From Sphingobium arseniciresistens (GTDB lineage: Bacteria; Pseudomonadota; Alphaproteobacteria; Sphingomonadales; Sphingomonadaceae): a stretch of DNA of 64,000 bases. The position numbers were made by a program, and so were the translations under genes. Positions within the stretch are counted from its first letter, which is position 1. Each line of letters begins with the position of its first letter. Positions 13,682-23,333 of this stretch are shown piece after piece. A model generated the notes under the pieces. It was given only the letters and a program-made list of their open reading frames with translations. It was not told the origin of the DNA and made no database searches. The stretch is from positions 161,270 through 225,269 of the forward strand of contig JARFNK010000008.1 of assembly GCA_029167225.1 (NCBI GenBank). The letters run 5' to 3'.

Positions 13682-15300
13682 TGGGGACGCGGACATCAAC
13701 CTTTCGCGCCATCATGGCGTCGGCGACCGCCGCTTTGCTCTGCGGTCTGCCCGTCAGCGTGTTTGCACGGGGGCGCACTGAAGTTACGCCCTATCTGGAG
13801 GTCGACCAGACGGTGATCGCCAATCTGAAGGGCGGTTCGGACGACATCCTGTCCTATACCAATGTCGCGGCCGGCATCGACGCGAGCGTGAGCGGAGACC
13901 GCGCCGCCGCGCAGGCCAGCCTGCGCTACGAGCATCAGTTCAGCTGGCAGGACGACACGCCCGATCAGGATGTCATCAGCGGGCTCGCGCGTGGCCGCCT
14001 CAGCCTGATCCGCAATGCGCTCAGCCTTGAGGGCGGGGTGATCGCCACCCGTGTCCGCACCGATGGCCCCCGCGGTGCGGTCAACGGCATCGGCAGCAAT
14101 ATCGGCGCGACCAACCAGATCTACTCCGCCTATGTCGGCCCGACGCTGGCGACGCGCATCGGCGCGCTTTCGGTGAACGCGGCCTATCGGCTCGGTTATA
14201 CGCGGGTGGACGACAAGGTCTCGGTCGCCGGATCGACGATCCAGCCGCTCGACAGCTTCGACGACAGCCTCAGCCATTATCTGACCGCCTCGGTCGGCAT
14301 GCAGCCGGGCGTGCTGCCCTTCGGCTGGTCGGTGGGCGGCGGCTGGCAGCGCGAGGATGCACGCCAGCTCGATCAGCGCTTCGACGACAAATGGGTGCGC
14401 GGCGACGTGACCCTGCCGGTCGGCCCAACGCTCGCGCTGGTCGGCGGCGTCGGCTATGAGAAGATCGAGATCAGCGCCCGCGACGCTGTGCGCGATGCCA
14501 GCGGCAATCCGGTGATCGGCAGCGATGGCCGCTATGTGACGGACAAGAGCGCGCCGCGCCTGCTGAACTACGACCAGGATGGCCTGATCTGGGATGCGGG
14601 CGTGCTCTGGCGCCCCAGCCGCCGCACCTCGCTGGAGGCGCGGGTTGGCCATCGCTATGGCAGCTGGACCTATATCGGCAGTTTCTCCTGGGCGCCCAGC
14701 CGGGACAGTTCGCTCAATGTCGGCGTGTTCGATGCGGTCGACAGCTTCGGCCGGATGATGACCGGGGGGCTGGCGAACCTCTCCACCAGCTTCGCCGCCA
14801 CGCGCAATCCCTTCAGCGGTGATCTCAACAGCTGCGCCTTCTCGGCCAGCGGCGGCGGCCAGTGCTTCAACGATGCACTCAGCTCCGTTGGCACCGGCAA
14901 TTTCCGCCGGCGGGGAATCGGCGCGCAGTTCGCGGTGGCGCGGGGCGCGACGAGCTATGGCATCGGCGCGGGCTATTCCCGGCGCAAGTTCGTCGGGCGG
15001 GACACCGGCAATGTCGCCATCACCGGCACGACGGACGAGAATTACTACGCCAATGCCTCGATCAGCCGCCAGTTCGACAATCGTTCGGGCATCGATGCGA
15101 CGATCTACGGCAATTACTATGTCGCTGGCCTCGATGGGCTGGACGATGTGCTGAATGCCGGCGGCTACATCACCTATCATCGCACCTATGGCCGCAGCCT
15201 GACGGCAACGGCATCCGTAGGTGTCGATGCGGTTGATCCCAAAAGTGCGGAAAGCGTTATTGCCGCGTTGGCCCAGCTCGGCCTGCGCTACAGTTTCTAA
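13678..15300 (+). CDS. XrtA/PEP-CTERM-associated outer-membrane beta-barrel protein
   Basis: 540 aa, ATG 13678 with a second ATG at 13681. A signal peptide (ATAALLCGLPVSVFA) is followed by alternating amphipathic beta strands rich in Tyr, Ser and Arg, ending in the outer-membrane signature GLRYSF. Size and position match the TIGR03016-type barrel of exosortase clusters, proposed to serve in export of the polymer. Overlaps the kinase gene by 4 bp. Confidence 0.8.
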   Translation: MMGTRTSTFRAIMASATAALLCGLPVSVFARGRTEVTPYLEVDQTVIANLKGGSDDILSYTNVAAGIDASVSGDRAAAQASLRYEHQFSWQDDTPDQDVISGLARGRLSLIRNALSLEGGVIATRVRTDGPRGAVNGIGSNIGATNQIYSAYVGPTLATRIGALSVNAAYRLGYTRVDDKVSVAGSTIQPLDSFDDSLSHYLTASVGMQPGVLPFGWSVGGGWQREDARQLDQRFDDKWVRGDVTLPVGPTLALVGGVGYEKIEISARDAVRDASGNPVIGSDGRYVTDKSAPRLLNYDQDGLIWDAGVLWRPSRRTSLEARVGHRYGSWTYIGSFSWAPSRDSSLNVGVFDAVDSFGRMMTGGLANLSTSFAATRNPFSGDLNSCAFSASGGGQCFNDALSSVGTGNFRRRGIGAQFAVARGATSYGIGAGYSRRKFVGRDTGNVAITGTTDENYYANASISRQFDNRSGIDATIYGNYYVAGLDGLDDVLNAGGYITYHRTYGRSLTATASVGVDAVDPKSAESVIAALAQLGLRYSF

Positions 15301-15329
15301 CCTTCAGGCCGCGGAGCGGAGACGGAAGC

Positions 15330-16652
15330 ATGTACGATCAGTTCTACGGATTGCAGGGGCGCCCCTTTCAGCTGACGCCCGATCCGCGCTTTTATTTCGA
15401 GAGCGCGACGCACCGCAAGGCGCTGTCCTACCTCGGCTATGGGCTGGCGCAGGGGGAAGGCTTCATCGTCATTACCGGCGATATCGGCGCGGGCAAGACG
15501 ACGCTGGTCGGGCATCTGATGGAAACCATCGATCCCGCGCGGCTGACGGCGGTGAAGATCGTTTCGACGCAGGTCGGCGGCGACGACATGCTACGCCTTG
15601 CCGCGCAGAATTTCGGCGTACAGGTGGACGGGCTGTCAAAGGCGCAGATCCTGCAGCGGATGGAAGCCTTTCTCCATGCCCAGGCGCGGGCCGGCCGCCG
15701 CTCGCTGCTGATCGTCGATGAAGGGCAGAACCTGTCCGTCTCGGCGCTGGAAGAACTGCGGATGCTGAGCAATTTCCAGCTCGGCGGGCAGGCGCTGCTG
15801 CAGATCTTCCTGCTCGGCCAGCCCGAGTTTCGCGACCTGCTGCGTTCGGCGGAGCTGGAGCAGCTGCGCCAGCGCGTGATCGCGACCCATCATCTGGACC
15901 CGATGATGGCGAAGGAGGTCGAGTCCTATATCGTCCACCGCATGAAGCTGGTCGGCTGGCACGGTAATCCCACCTTCACCGCCGATGCCTTCGCCGCGAT
16001 CCATTCGGCGACGGGCGGCGTGCCCCGCCGGGTGAATGCGCTTACCAGCCGGGTGCTGCTGCTCGGCGCGATCGACCGGCTCTCCACCATCGATGCGAGC
16101 GTCGTGGACGCCGTGGTGATGGACATGGATGGGGATGATGCGGCGGAAACGAAGTCCGCTGCGCCCGTCGCCCTGGATGTCGCGCCGGAACTCCCGGAGG
16201 ATCTGTTTCCCGAGATTGTGGCGCCGGAAAGCCCTGTGCACCTGTCGCTGGTCGTCACGCCCGAGCCCGAACTGGCGCCTGAGGTGGCGCCAGAACTGGT
16301 CGTGACGCCGGAGCCGGAAGCCGTCGCCAGCGCCGAGCCCGAAGCTGTGGCTGAGCCCTCTGTCGAGCCCGTGCCGGAGCCCGAACAGCGCCCTGCGATC
16401 GAAGCGCTCGTCTCGGCCGATGTGCAGGCGGAACTCCGCGCGGAGATCGCCGGGCTGGGGGCGATCCTTGCTGATGTTGGGAAGGTTCCCGTCGTCGATC
16501 CCCGGATCGACGAAATGCTGTTCCGCCTTGCCGCCGTGGAAGCCCGCGCTGACGAGCAGGACGTGGCACTGCGCCGCGTCCTCTCGCTGTTGGTGGATTG
16601 GGTCGAGCGGGAGGATCAGGACCGCCTGCCCGGTCATGGCGAAGCCGCCTGA
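15330..16652 (+). CDS. XrtA-system AAA ATPase (ExeA-like)
   Basis: 440 aa. Residues about 1-270 are an ExeA-type ATPase: start motif MYDQFYGLQGRPFQLTPDP, Walker A GDIGAGKTT, Walker B LLIVDEGQNL, and GGVPRRVNAL. The remainder holds a Pro/Glu/Val-rich linker (PEPE repeats, about residues 300-360) and a helical C terminus. It is the TIGR03015-type ATPase of PEP-CTERM systems, thought to supply energy or regulation to polymer secretion. The Pro/Glu stretch is not a PEP-CTERM sorting signal. Confidence 0.88.
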   Translation: MYDQFYGLQGRPFQLTPDPRFYFESATHRKALSYLGYGLAQGEGFIVITGDIGAGKTTLVGHLMETIDPARLTAVKIVSTQVGGDDMLRLAAQNFGVQVDGLSKAQILQRMEAFLHAQARAGRRSLLIVDEGQNLSVSALEELRMLSNFQLGGQALLQIFLLGQPEFRDLLRSAELEQLRQRVIATHHLDPMMAKEVESYIVHRMKLVGWHGNPTFTADAFAAIHSATGGVPRRVNALTSRVLLLGAIDRLSTIDASVVDAVVMDMDGDDAAETKSAAPVALDVAPELPEDLFPEIVAPESPVHLSLVVTPEPELAPEVAPELVVTPEPEAVASAEPEAVAEPSVEPVPEPEQRPAIEALVSADVQAELRAEIAGLGAILADVGKVPVVDPRIDEMLFRLAAVEARADEQDVALRRVLSLLVDWVEREDQDRLPGHGEAA

Positions 16653-16658
16653 TCTTTG

Positions 16659-17537
16659 ATGGAAAAGCCCGACGGGGCCGGGGAAATATTCAAGATGCGC
16701 AATGCCTTATCCGTCGACGTGGAGGACTGGTTCCAGGTCGGCGCCTTTGAAGGCACGATTTCCCGTGGCGACTGGGACAGGCTGCAATATCGGGTCGAGC
16801 AGAATACCGACGCGGTGCTGGCGCTGTTCGCGGAAGCAGACGTCAAGGCGACCTTCTTCACGCTCGGTTGGGTGGCGGAGCGCTATCCGGCCCTGATGCG
16901 GCGCATTGCCGATGCGGGGCATGAACTCGCCAGCCACGGCTATGACCATCGCCGCGTCTTCACTTTCACGCCGGAGGACTGGCGCGCGGATCTGCGCAAG
17001 GCGCGCGCGCTGATCGAGGATGCCGGGGGACGGCGCGTCCATGGCTATCGCGCGCCCAGCTTCTCCATCGATACCCGCACGCCCTGGGCGCATGTGATCC
17101 TCGCCGAGGAAGGCTATGCCTATTCCAGCAGCGTCGCGCCGATCACGCATGACCATTATGGCTGGCCGGGATCGCCGCGCTTCGCATGGCGGCCGGTGGC
17201 GGAGAGCCCGCTGATCGAGCTGCCGGTGACGACCGCACTGCTCGCCGGGCGCACCATGGCGGCTGGCGGCGGCGGCTTCTTCCGTATGCTGCCCTATGGC
17301 TTTTCGCGCTGGGCGATCAAACAGGTGAACCGGCAGGACGATCGCCCGGCGATCATCTATTTCCATCCCTGGGAGATCGACCCCGGCCAACCCCGCGTCG
17401 TCGGCGCGCCGCTCCGCTCGCGTGTGCGGCACTACAGCAATCTCTCGAAGATGGCAGGCAAGCTGCGCCGCCTGGTCCGGGATTTCGAATGGGGCAGGGT
17501 GGATGCCGTCGCCGCTATCGAGGCGGGGCGGACATGA
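16659..17537 (+). CDS. XrtA-system polysaccharide deacetylase
   Basis: 292 aa from ATG 16659 (ATG 16695 also possible). NodB-type deacetylase domain: catalytic Asp in SVDVEDWFQV, zinc-binding His pair in HELASHGYDH, and a C-terminal extension (FFRMLPYGFSRWAIKQVN, YFHPWEIDPGQPR) typical of the XrtA-specific group. It likely removes acetyl groups from the nascent polymer. It overlaps the FemAB gene start by 4 bp. Confidence 0.9.
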   Translation: MEKPDGAGEIFKMRNALSVDVEDWFQVGAFEGTISRGDWDRLQYRVEQNTDAVLALFAEADVKATFFTLGWVAERYPALMRRIADAGHELASHGYDHRRVFTFTPEDWRADLRKARALIEDAGGRRVHGYRAPSFSIDTRTPWAHVILAEEGYAYSSSVAPITHDHYGWPGSPRFAWRPVAESPLIELPVTTALLAGRTMAAGGGGFFRMLPYGFSRWAIKQVNRQDDRPAIIYFHPWEIDPGQPRVVGAPLRSRVRHYSNLSKMAGKLRRLVRDFEWGRVDAVAAIEAGRT

Positions 17538-18607
17538 TGATGATTGGCCCGATCACCGGCGATTTGGCGGTCCTGCCGCTGGACCTGCGCGACATGGCGC
17601 AGGTGGCGCAAGTCGATGCCTATGTGTGTGCCCATCCGGCCTCCACGCCCTTTCATCGGACGGGCTGGATCTTGGCCGTGGAAGAGGCGACGGGCAATGC
17701 CGCCCATATGCTGGTAGCGCGGCGGCTCGACGGGCGCATCGCGGGGCTGCTGCCGCTGGTACATATGCGCAGCCGCCTGTTCGGCAGCGCGCTCGTCTCG
17801 TCCGCCTTTGCCGTGGATGGCGGGATATTGGCGGATGATGACTCGGTGGCGCGGCTGCTGGCCGATGCGGCGCAGGCATGGGCGGCGCTGCTCGGCGGAC
17901 TGCCGATGGAATTGCGCGGCGGCGTGGCGCCCGGCGACGGCTGGCGCCTGTCGGAAGGCGCGCATCTGGGCTTCTCCCGTCCGCTCGCCGCCGATGACGA
18001 TGCGGAACTGCTCGCCATCCCCCGCAAGCATCGCGCCGAACTGCGCAAGGCGCTCGCCAACGACGCGCTCCGCTTCGAGACGGGGGCGAGCGACCGGCTG
18101 CTGCGCGACCATTACCGTGTCTATGCCGAGTCCGTCCGCAATCTTGGCACGCCGGTCTTCCCGCGCGCGCTGTTCCGCCGGATGCTCGCGCAGTTCGGGC
18201 AGGATGCGGATATCCTCGTGATCTATGAGGGCGAACGGCCGGTGTCGGCGGTGCTCAGCTTCTACCATCATGGCGCGGTAATGCCTTATTGGGGCGGCGG
18301 CATCGCAGATGCGCGGCGGCTGCGCTCCAACGAACTGCTCTATTTCCGGCTGATGGGCCATGCCCGCGCGCGCGGTTGTACGACCTTCGACTTCGGCCGG
18401 TCGAAGACGAACAGTGGGCAGGCGGCATGGAAGCGGAGCTGGGGGTTCGAACCCCGCCCGCTCGCCTATCATGTCCGCGAGGACGGCCCGGTGCGGGACA
18501 TCAGCCCGACCAGCGACCGCTATGGCCGCAAGGTCGAGCTGTGGAAGAAGCTGCCGCTGCCGATCGCTAACGCCATAGGTCCATGGCTGGCGCGGGGCCT
18601 GGGCTGA
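17534..18607 (+). CDS. FemAB-like GNAT-fold protein, XrtA system
   Basis: 357 aa, three consecutive ATG codons at 17534, 17537 and 17540. Two GNAT-like halves are visible: HPASTPFHRTGWILAVEEATG near the N terminus, and SNELLYFRLMGHARARGCTTFDFGRSK near residue 285, the conserved block of TIGR03019 proteins. FemAB relatives add amino acids from aminoacyl-tRNA; in exosortase clusters the substrate is not known. Coupled to the genes on both sides. Confidence 0.85.
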   Translation: MMMIGPITGDLAVLPLDLRDMAQVAQVDAYVCAHPASTPFHRTGWILAVEEATGNAAHMLVARRLDGRIAGLLPLVHMRSRLFGSALVSSAFAVDGGILADDDSVARLLADAAQAWAALLGGLPMELRGGVAPGDGWRLSEGAHLGFSRPLAADDDAELLAIPRKHRAELRKALANDALRFETGASDRLLRDHYRVYAESVRNLGTPVFPRALFRRMLAQFGQDADILVIYEGERPVSAVLSFYHHGAVMPYWGGGIADARRLRSNELLYFRLMGHARARGCTTFDFGRSKTNSGQAAWKRSWGFEPRPLAYHVREDGPVRDISPTSDRYGRKVELWKKLPLPIANAIGPWLARGLG

Positions 18608-19884
18608 TGCCCGGCATGGGCGCGCTTGGAATGGGTGGACCGGGAGCGGGGGGCGAGATCCTCTACCTCTGCCACCGCATTCCTTTCCCGCCCGATCGCG
18701 GTGACAAGATCCGCTCGCACCACCTGCTGCATGCGCTGGCGAAGATCGCGCCGGTCCATGTCGGCTGCTTCGCCGACGACGACCGGGACGAGCGCTTTGC
18801 GCCGCTGCTGGCACAGCTCGCGGCAAGCCAGGCAGTCATCCGCCGCGATCGTTCGCGCGCCGTCGCCGGCATCACCGGGCTGCTGCGGCGCCAATCGCTG
18901 CTTGTCGCGCTGTTCGACCATCCCCGGCTGCATGGCTGGGTGCGCGAGACGCTGGCGACCCGGCCCATCGCAGCCGTCGTCTGCTTTTCCGCGCAGATGG
19001 CGCATTTCGTGCCGCCGCTGCCTTCGTCCACGCGCTTCATGATGGATTTCGTCGATTTCGATTCCGCCAAATATGCCGCCTATGGCGCGGAGCAGGGCGG
19101 GCCGATGGGATGGATCAACCGGCGCGAGGCGCGGCTGCTGTTCGATTTCGAGCGTCGCGTGGCGTCTCGCGCCGATATCTCCACCTTCGTCAGCGAAGCC
19201 GAAGCGGCGATGTTTCGCACGGCCACCGGCCTTGGCGCGGATGCCGTGCAGGCGCTCGAAAATGGCGTTGCGCTCGATTATTTCGCGCCGACCGCCGGTT
19301 TCGCGCCGCTCGGGCCGGCCGAGCGCGGGCAGGGGCCGCTGATCGTGTTCACCGGGCAGATGGACTATCGCCCCAATGTCGAGGCGGTCGTCAGCTTCGC
19401 GCGGGAGAGCATGCCCGCCATCCGCGCCATGCACCCCGATGCCCGCTTCGCCATCGTTGGGCGTGATCCGACGCCGGCCGTGCAGGCGCTCGCCGCGCAA
19501 CCGGGCGTCGTCGTGACCGGCGGCGTTCCCGATGTGCGTGGCTGGCTCGCCGCCGCCGATGTCGTGGTCGCGCCGCTCCGCATCGCGCGGGGCATCCAGA
19601 ACAAGGTGCTGGAGGCCATGGCGATGGGCCGTCCGGTCGTGGCCTCCGCGCAGGCCGCCGAAGGGATCGACGCGCAGGATGGCAAGCACCTGCTGATCGC
19701 GTCCGATCCGGCGGCGGAGGCGGATATGGTCTGCGCGCTGCTCGATGATCCGGCCCGGGCCGCAAGTCTGGGCCGGGCCGCCCGCGCGCGGATGGAGCAG
19801 CGCTATCATTGGGACGCGACGCTGGCGCCGCTCAGCGCCATGCTGGGCGGCAAGACGTCGCCCGTCGCGGTGCGGGCCGCGTGA
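18607..19884 (+). CDS. XrtA-system group 1 glycosyltransferase
   Basis: 425 aa from ATG 18607, which overlaps the previous stop (ATGA); an earlier in-frame ATG at 18583 would overlap more. GT-B fold: N-terminal LYLCHRIPFPPDRGDKIRSH, typical of the TIGR03087 group, and C-terminal GRPVVASAQAAEGIDAQDGKH with the donor-binding region before it. It adds a sugar in repeat-unit assembly; donor and acceptor cannot be told. Confidence 0.88.
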   Translation: MPGMGALGMGGPGAGGEILYLCHRIPFPPDRGDKIRSHHLLHALAKIAPVHVGCFADDDRDERFAPLLAQLAASQAVIRRDRSRAVAGITGLLRRQSLLVALFDHPRLHGWVRETLATRPIAAVVCFSAQMAHFVPPLPSSTRFMMDFVDFDSAKYAAYGAEQGGPMGWINRREARLLFDFERRVASRADISTFVSEAEAAMFRTATGLGADAVQALENGVALDYFAPTAGFAPLGPAERGQGPLIVFTGQMDYRPNVEAVVSFARESMPAIRAMHPDARFAIVGRDPTPAVQALAAQPGVVVTGGVPDVRGWLAAADVVVAPLRIARGIQNKVLEAMAMGRPVVASAQAAEGIDAQDGKHLLIASDPAAEADMVCALLDDPARAASLGRAARARMEQRYHWDATLAPLSAMLGGKTSPVAVRAA

Positions 19885-21407
19885 ACCGGATTGCAGCCAC
19901 GCGGTCGTGGGGGAGTTTCGACCTCACCGGCTGGCGCCTGCATCTCGCCGCGCTGGGTGCGCTCTGGGCGCTGATCCTCACCGTCTTCGCGCGGGACGCG
20001 ATCGGCATGGTCACGATCTGGTGGACCGCCTCCACCTTCGGCCACTGCCTCTTCATCCCGTTCCTCATCGCTTGGCTGGTGCAGCAGCGCCTGCCGGGGT
20101 TGCGCCAGCTTGATCCTGCCGCATGGGCGCCGGGCCTGCTGTGGCTGGCGGCGGGCGGGTTCGGCTGGCTGCTCGGCGATGCGGGCGGGGTGGCGCTGTT
20201 CCGCCATGCGGGGCTCGTCATCATGGCTCAGGGCGCGGTGATCGCCACCCTTGGCCCCGCCGCGTCGCGCGCGCTGATGTTCCCGATCTTCTACGCGCTG
20301 TTCATGATCCCCTTCGGCGAGGAGATCGTGCCGCCGCTCCAGCTTCTCACCGCCCGGCTGGCGATGATCCTGCTCGATCTGTTCGCCGTGCCAGCCCATG
20401 TCGATGGCATCTTCATCACAACGCCCACCGGCTATTTCGAGGTGGCGGAAGCCTGTTCGGGCGCGAAGTTCGTGATCGCCATGAGCGCCTATGGCGCGCT
20501 TGTGTGCAATGTCTGCTTCCGCACATGGCCGCGCCGCATCGTCTTCATGGGCGCGGCGCTGTCGCTCTCCGTACTTGCCAATGGCGTGCGCGCCTTCGCC
20601 ACCATCTATGTCGCGCATCTGACATCGGTGGATGCGGCGGTGGGGTTCGACCATGTCGTCTATGGCTGGGTCTTCTTCGCGATCGTCCTGACGATCATCA
20701 TGGCGGTCGGCTGGCGCTTCTTCGATCGCAGGCCAGGCGACCCATGGTTCGACCCCGCCGTGCTTCAGGGCCGCAGCGGGGGCGGATCGCTCGCTCGGAC
20801 GCTTCCCTTTGCCGTGCTGCTGATCCTCGCCGCGCCGCTCTGGTCACTCACCATGTCGAGCCGCACCATGGCACTGCCCGCAGCGCCGCAGCTTCCGGCC
20901 GTCCCCGGCTGGAGCACCAGTGCCGCGCCCACGGCCTATCCATGGAAACCGCGCTTCGACGGGGCGGACCATCTGCTCCAGCGCCGCTATGTCGATGCAC
21001 GGGGGCAGGTCGTCGACCTCGCCATCGCCCTGTACGACAGGCAGGAGGAGGCGCGTGAACTGGTCGGCTTCGGGCAGGGCGCCGCCGATCCCGACAGCGG
21101 CTGGACCTGGTCTTCGCCCGCACCGGCCCCGGCGGGCGGACTCGGCGCGCAGATCACCGCGCCCGGCCCCGTCATCCGCCATGTCGTCACCTTCTATGCG
21201 CTGGGCGGGATCGTGACCGGGAGCGCCGGGGCGGTGAAGCTGGAGACGCTGAAGGCCCGGTTGCTGGGCGGCGACCAGCGCGCGGTCGCCATCCTGATCT
21301 CCGCCGAGGCGCGGGAGGGGTATCCCGCCGACGCCGCGATCGCCGCCTTCCTGCGCGATCTCGGCAGCATCAAGGAACTGGCTGACGCAAGCGCGGGCAT
21401 CCGCTAG
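19881..21407 (+). CDS. xrtA: Exosortase A fused to EpsI domain
   Basis: 508 aa starting at GTG 19881, which overlaps the previous stop (GTGA). The N-terminal 300 residues form an eight-TM-like exosortase with the transpeptidase triad Cys192 (EACSGAKF), Arg237 (NGVRAF) and His258 (GFDHVVYGW). Residues about 310-508 are a periplasmic EpsI domain (LPAVPGW..., RYVDARGQVVDLAIALY, GSAGAVKLETLKARLLGG). Exosortases cut PEP-CTERM proteins at the membrane and in these clusters are linked to exopolysaccharide. No PEP-CTERM substrate is encoded in the window. Confidence 0.93.
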   Translation: MNRIAATRSWGSFDLTGWRLHLAALGALWALILTVFARDAIGMVTIWWTASTFGHCLFIPFLIAWLVQQRLPGLRQLDPAAWAPGLLWLAAGGFGWLLGDAGGVALFRHAGLVIMAQGAVIATLGPAASRALMFPIFYALFMIPFGEEIVPPLQLLTARLAMILLDLFAVPAHVDGIFITTPTGYFEVAEACSGAKFVIAMSAYGALVCNVCFRTWPRRIVFMGAALSLSVLANGVRAFATIYVAHLTSVDAAVGFDHVVYGWVFFAIVLTIIMAVGWRFFDRRPGDPWFDPAVLQGRSGGGSLARTLPFAVLLILAAPLWSLTMSSRTMALPAAPQLPAVPGWSTSAAPTAYPWKPRFDGADHLLQRRYVDARGQVVDLAIALYDRQEEARELVGFGQGAADPDSGWTWSSPAPAPAGGLGAQITAPGPVIRHVVTFYALGGIVTGSAGAVKLETLKARLLGGDQRAVAILISAEAREGYPADAAIAAFLRDLGSIKELADASAGIR

Positions 21408-21416
21408 AGCGGCCCC

Positions 21417-23315
21417 ATGTGCGGCATAGCAGGCATCTTCCACATCGAGACGGCAAAGCCGGTCGATCCCGCGCGCGTGGCGCTGATGACCGACGCGCTG
21501 GTGCATCGCGGGCCGGACGGATCGGGCGTGTGGACCGCGCCGGGCGTGGGACTGGGGCATCGCCGCCTCTCCATCATCGATCTGGGCGGTGGCGCGCAGC
21601 CGATGCTTTCGACCGACGAGAGCCTCGCTGTCGCCTTCAACGGGGAAATCTATAATTTCCGTGAGATACGCGCCGAACTTGAGGCCAAGGGGCACAAGTT
21701 CCGCACGAACAGCGACACGGAAGTCATCCTGCACGGCTATCGCCAATGGGGGGAGGCCTGTGTCGACCGTTTCGTCGGCATGTTCGCCTTTGCCTTGCTG
21801 GATCGGCACGCCAATGCGCTCTGGCTGGTGCGGGACCGGCTGGGGGTGAAGCCGCTGCACTATGCCCAGCTGTCGGACGGCAGTGTCATTTTTGCTTCCG
21901 AACTCAAGGGCTTGCTGGCACATCCTCTGCTCCGCCGTGAGCCGGATCTGACGGCGGTCGAGGACTATATGGCGCTCGGCTACGTGCCCGATGACGCCTG
22001 TTTCATCGCCGGCGTGAAGAAGCTGGGCGCCGGCGAGGCGCTGCGCCTCGTGCGCGGTCAGCCGATGCCGCGCCCGACCCGCTATTGGGACATGAATTTT
22101 TCCGACCGCAGCCGCGCGAAGCCGGCCGCGCTGGAGGAGGAACTGGTCGCCCTGATGCGGCAGGCGGTGCAGTCCCGCATGGTCGCGGACGTGCCGCTGG
22201 GCGCGTTCCTCTCCGGCGGTGTCGACAGCAGCAGCGTCGTCGCGCTGATGGCGGAGGCAAGCCGGCAGGCGGTCAAGACCTGCACCATCGGCTTTGACGT
22301 CGCCGCGCTGGACGAAACCGGCTATGCCGACCGGATCGCCCGCCGCTTCGCCACCGACCACCGCACCCGTATGGTCTCGCCGGATGATTTCGGGCTGATC
22401 GACACGCTCGTCCATCATTTCGACGAGCCGTTCGCCGATGCCTCCGCGCTGCCGACCTATCGCGTGTGCGAACTGGCGCGGGAGGAAGTGACGGTTGCGC
22501 TATCAGGCGATGGCGCCGACGAGGCCTTTGCCGGCTATCGCCGCCACCTGTTCCAGCATCGCGGCGAGGGCCTTCGCGCGTTGCTGCCCGCCGGCATCCG
22601 CAAGCCGTTGTTCGGTACATTGGGCAAATATTATCCCAAGGCGGACTGGGCGCCGCGACCGCTGCGCGCGAAATCCACCTTGCTCGAATTGGCGGCAGAC
22701 GGCGCGGAAGCCTATGCCGCCTCGGTCGGGGTCACGCCCCACGCCGTGCGTCACCGCCTCTACAGCCCGGACTTCAGGGCCGCCATTGCCGGCCACCGGG
22801 GCGAGGATCGCTACATTGCCGCGATGCGCGACGCGCCCGCGTGCGATCCGCTGGACCGTGCCCAATATGCCGACATGAAGATCTGGCTGCCCGGCGATAT
22901 CCTGACCAAGACCGACCGCATGAGCATGGCCGTCGGCCTGGAAGCGCGTGAGCCGCTCCTGGACCATCGCCTCATGGAGTTTGCCGGCCGTCTGCCCATC
23001 GGCCAGCGCATCCATGGCAACAGCGGCAAATATATCATGAAGAAGGCGATGGAAGCCTATCTGCCGGAAGACATTCTCTATCGCCCGAAAATGGGCTTCG
23101 TGACGCCGATCAGCGCGTGGTTCCGTGGTCCGCTGGCAGGCGAGGGGACGGCGATCGCGGGCGGCTCGGCCCTGGCGCGGACGGGCTGGTTCGACCTGAA
23201 GGCGCTGGCGAAGGTCGCGGCGGACCATAAGGCGGGCCTGTCCGATAATGGCCGGCTGTTGTGGCAACTTCTGATGCTGGACCGGGCGCTGGGCCGCACT
23301 TTCGGCTTGTCATGA
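21417..23315 (+). CDS. XrtA-system amidotransferase, asparagine-synthase-like
   Basis: 632 aa. N-terminal class II glutaminase domain with nucleophile Cys2 (MCGIAGIFHIE) and a C-terminal ATP-PPase domain with PP-loop LSGGVDSSSVV near residue 265. It likely activates a carboxylate with ATP and transfers ammonia from Gln, perhaps amidating a uronic acid of the polymer (inference from TIGR03108-type context). Last gene of the operon. Confidence 0.9.
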   Translation: MCGIAGIFHIETAKPVDPARVALMTDALVHRGPDGSGVWTAPGVGLGHRRLSIIDLGGGAQPMLSTDESLAVAFNGEIYNFREIRAELEAKGHKFRTNSDTEVILHGYRQWGEACVDRFVGMFAFALLDRHANALWLVRDRLGVKPLHYAQLSDGSVIFASELKGLLAHPLLRREPDLTAVEDYMALGYVPDDACFIAGVKKLGAGEALRLVRGQPMPRPTRYWDMNFSDRSRAKPAALEEELVALMRQAVQSRMVADVPLGAFLSGGVDSSSVVALMAEASRQAVKTCTIGFDVAALDETGYADRIARRFATDHRTRMVSPDDFGLIDTLVHHFDEPFADASALPTYRVCELAREEVTVALSGDGADEAFAGYRRHLFQHRGEGLRALLPAGIRKPLFGTLGKYYPKADWAPRPLRAKSTLLELAADGAEAYAASVGVTPHAVRHRLYSPDFRAAIAGHRGEDRYIAAMRDAPACDPLDRAQYADMKIWLPGDILTKTDRMSMAVGLEAREPLLDHRLMEFAGRLPIGQRIHGNSGKYIMKKAMEAYLPEDILYRPKMGFVTPISAWFRGPLAGEGTAIAGGSALARTGWFDLKALAKVAADHKAGLSDNGRLLWQLLMLDRALGRTFGLS

Positions 23316-23333
23316 AGGCAGGGTGCAAAAACA

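Noticed and set aside
16290-16410. Pro/Glu-rich PEPE repeats in the ATPase as a PEP-CTERM sorting signal
   Set aside because: They are internal and not followed by a membrane helix and basic tail; this is a linker.
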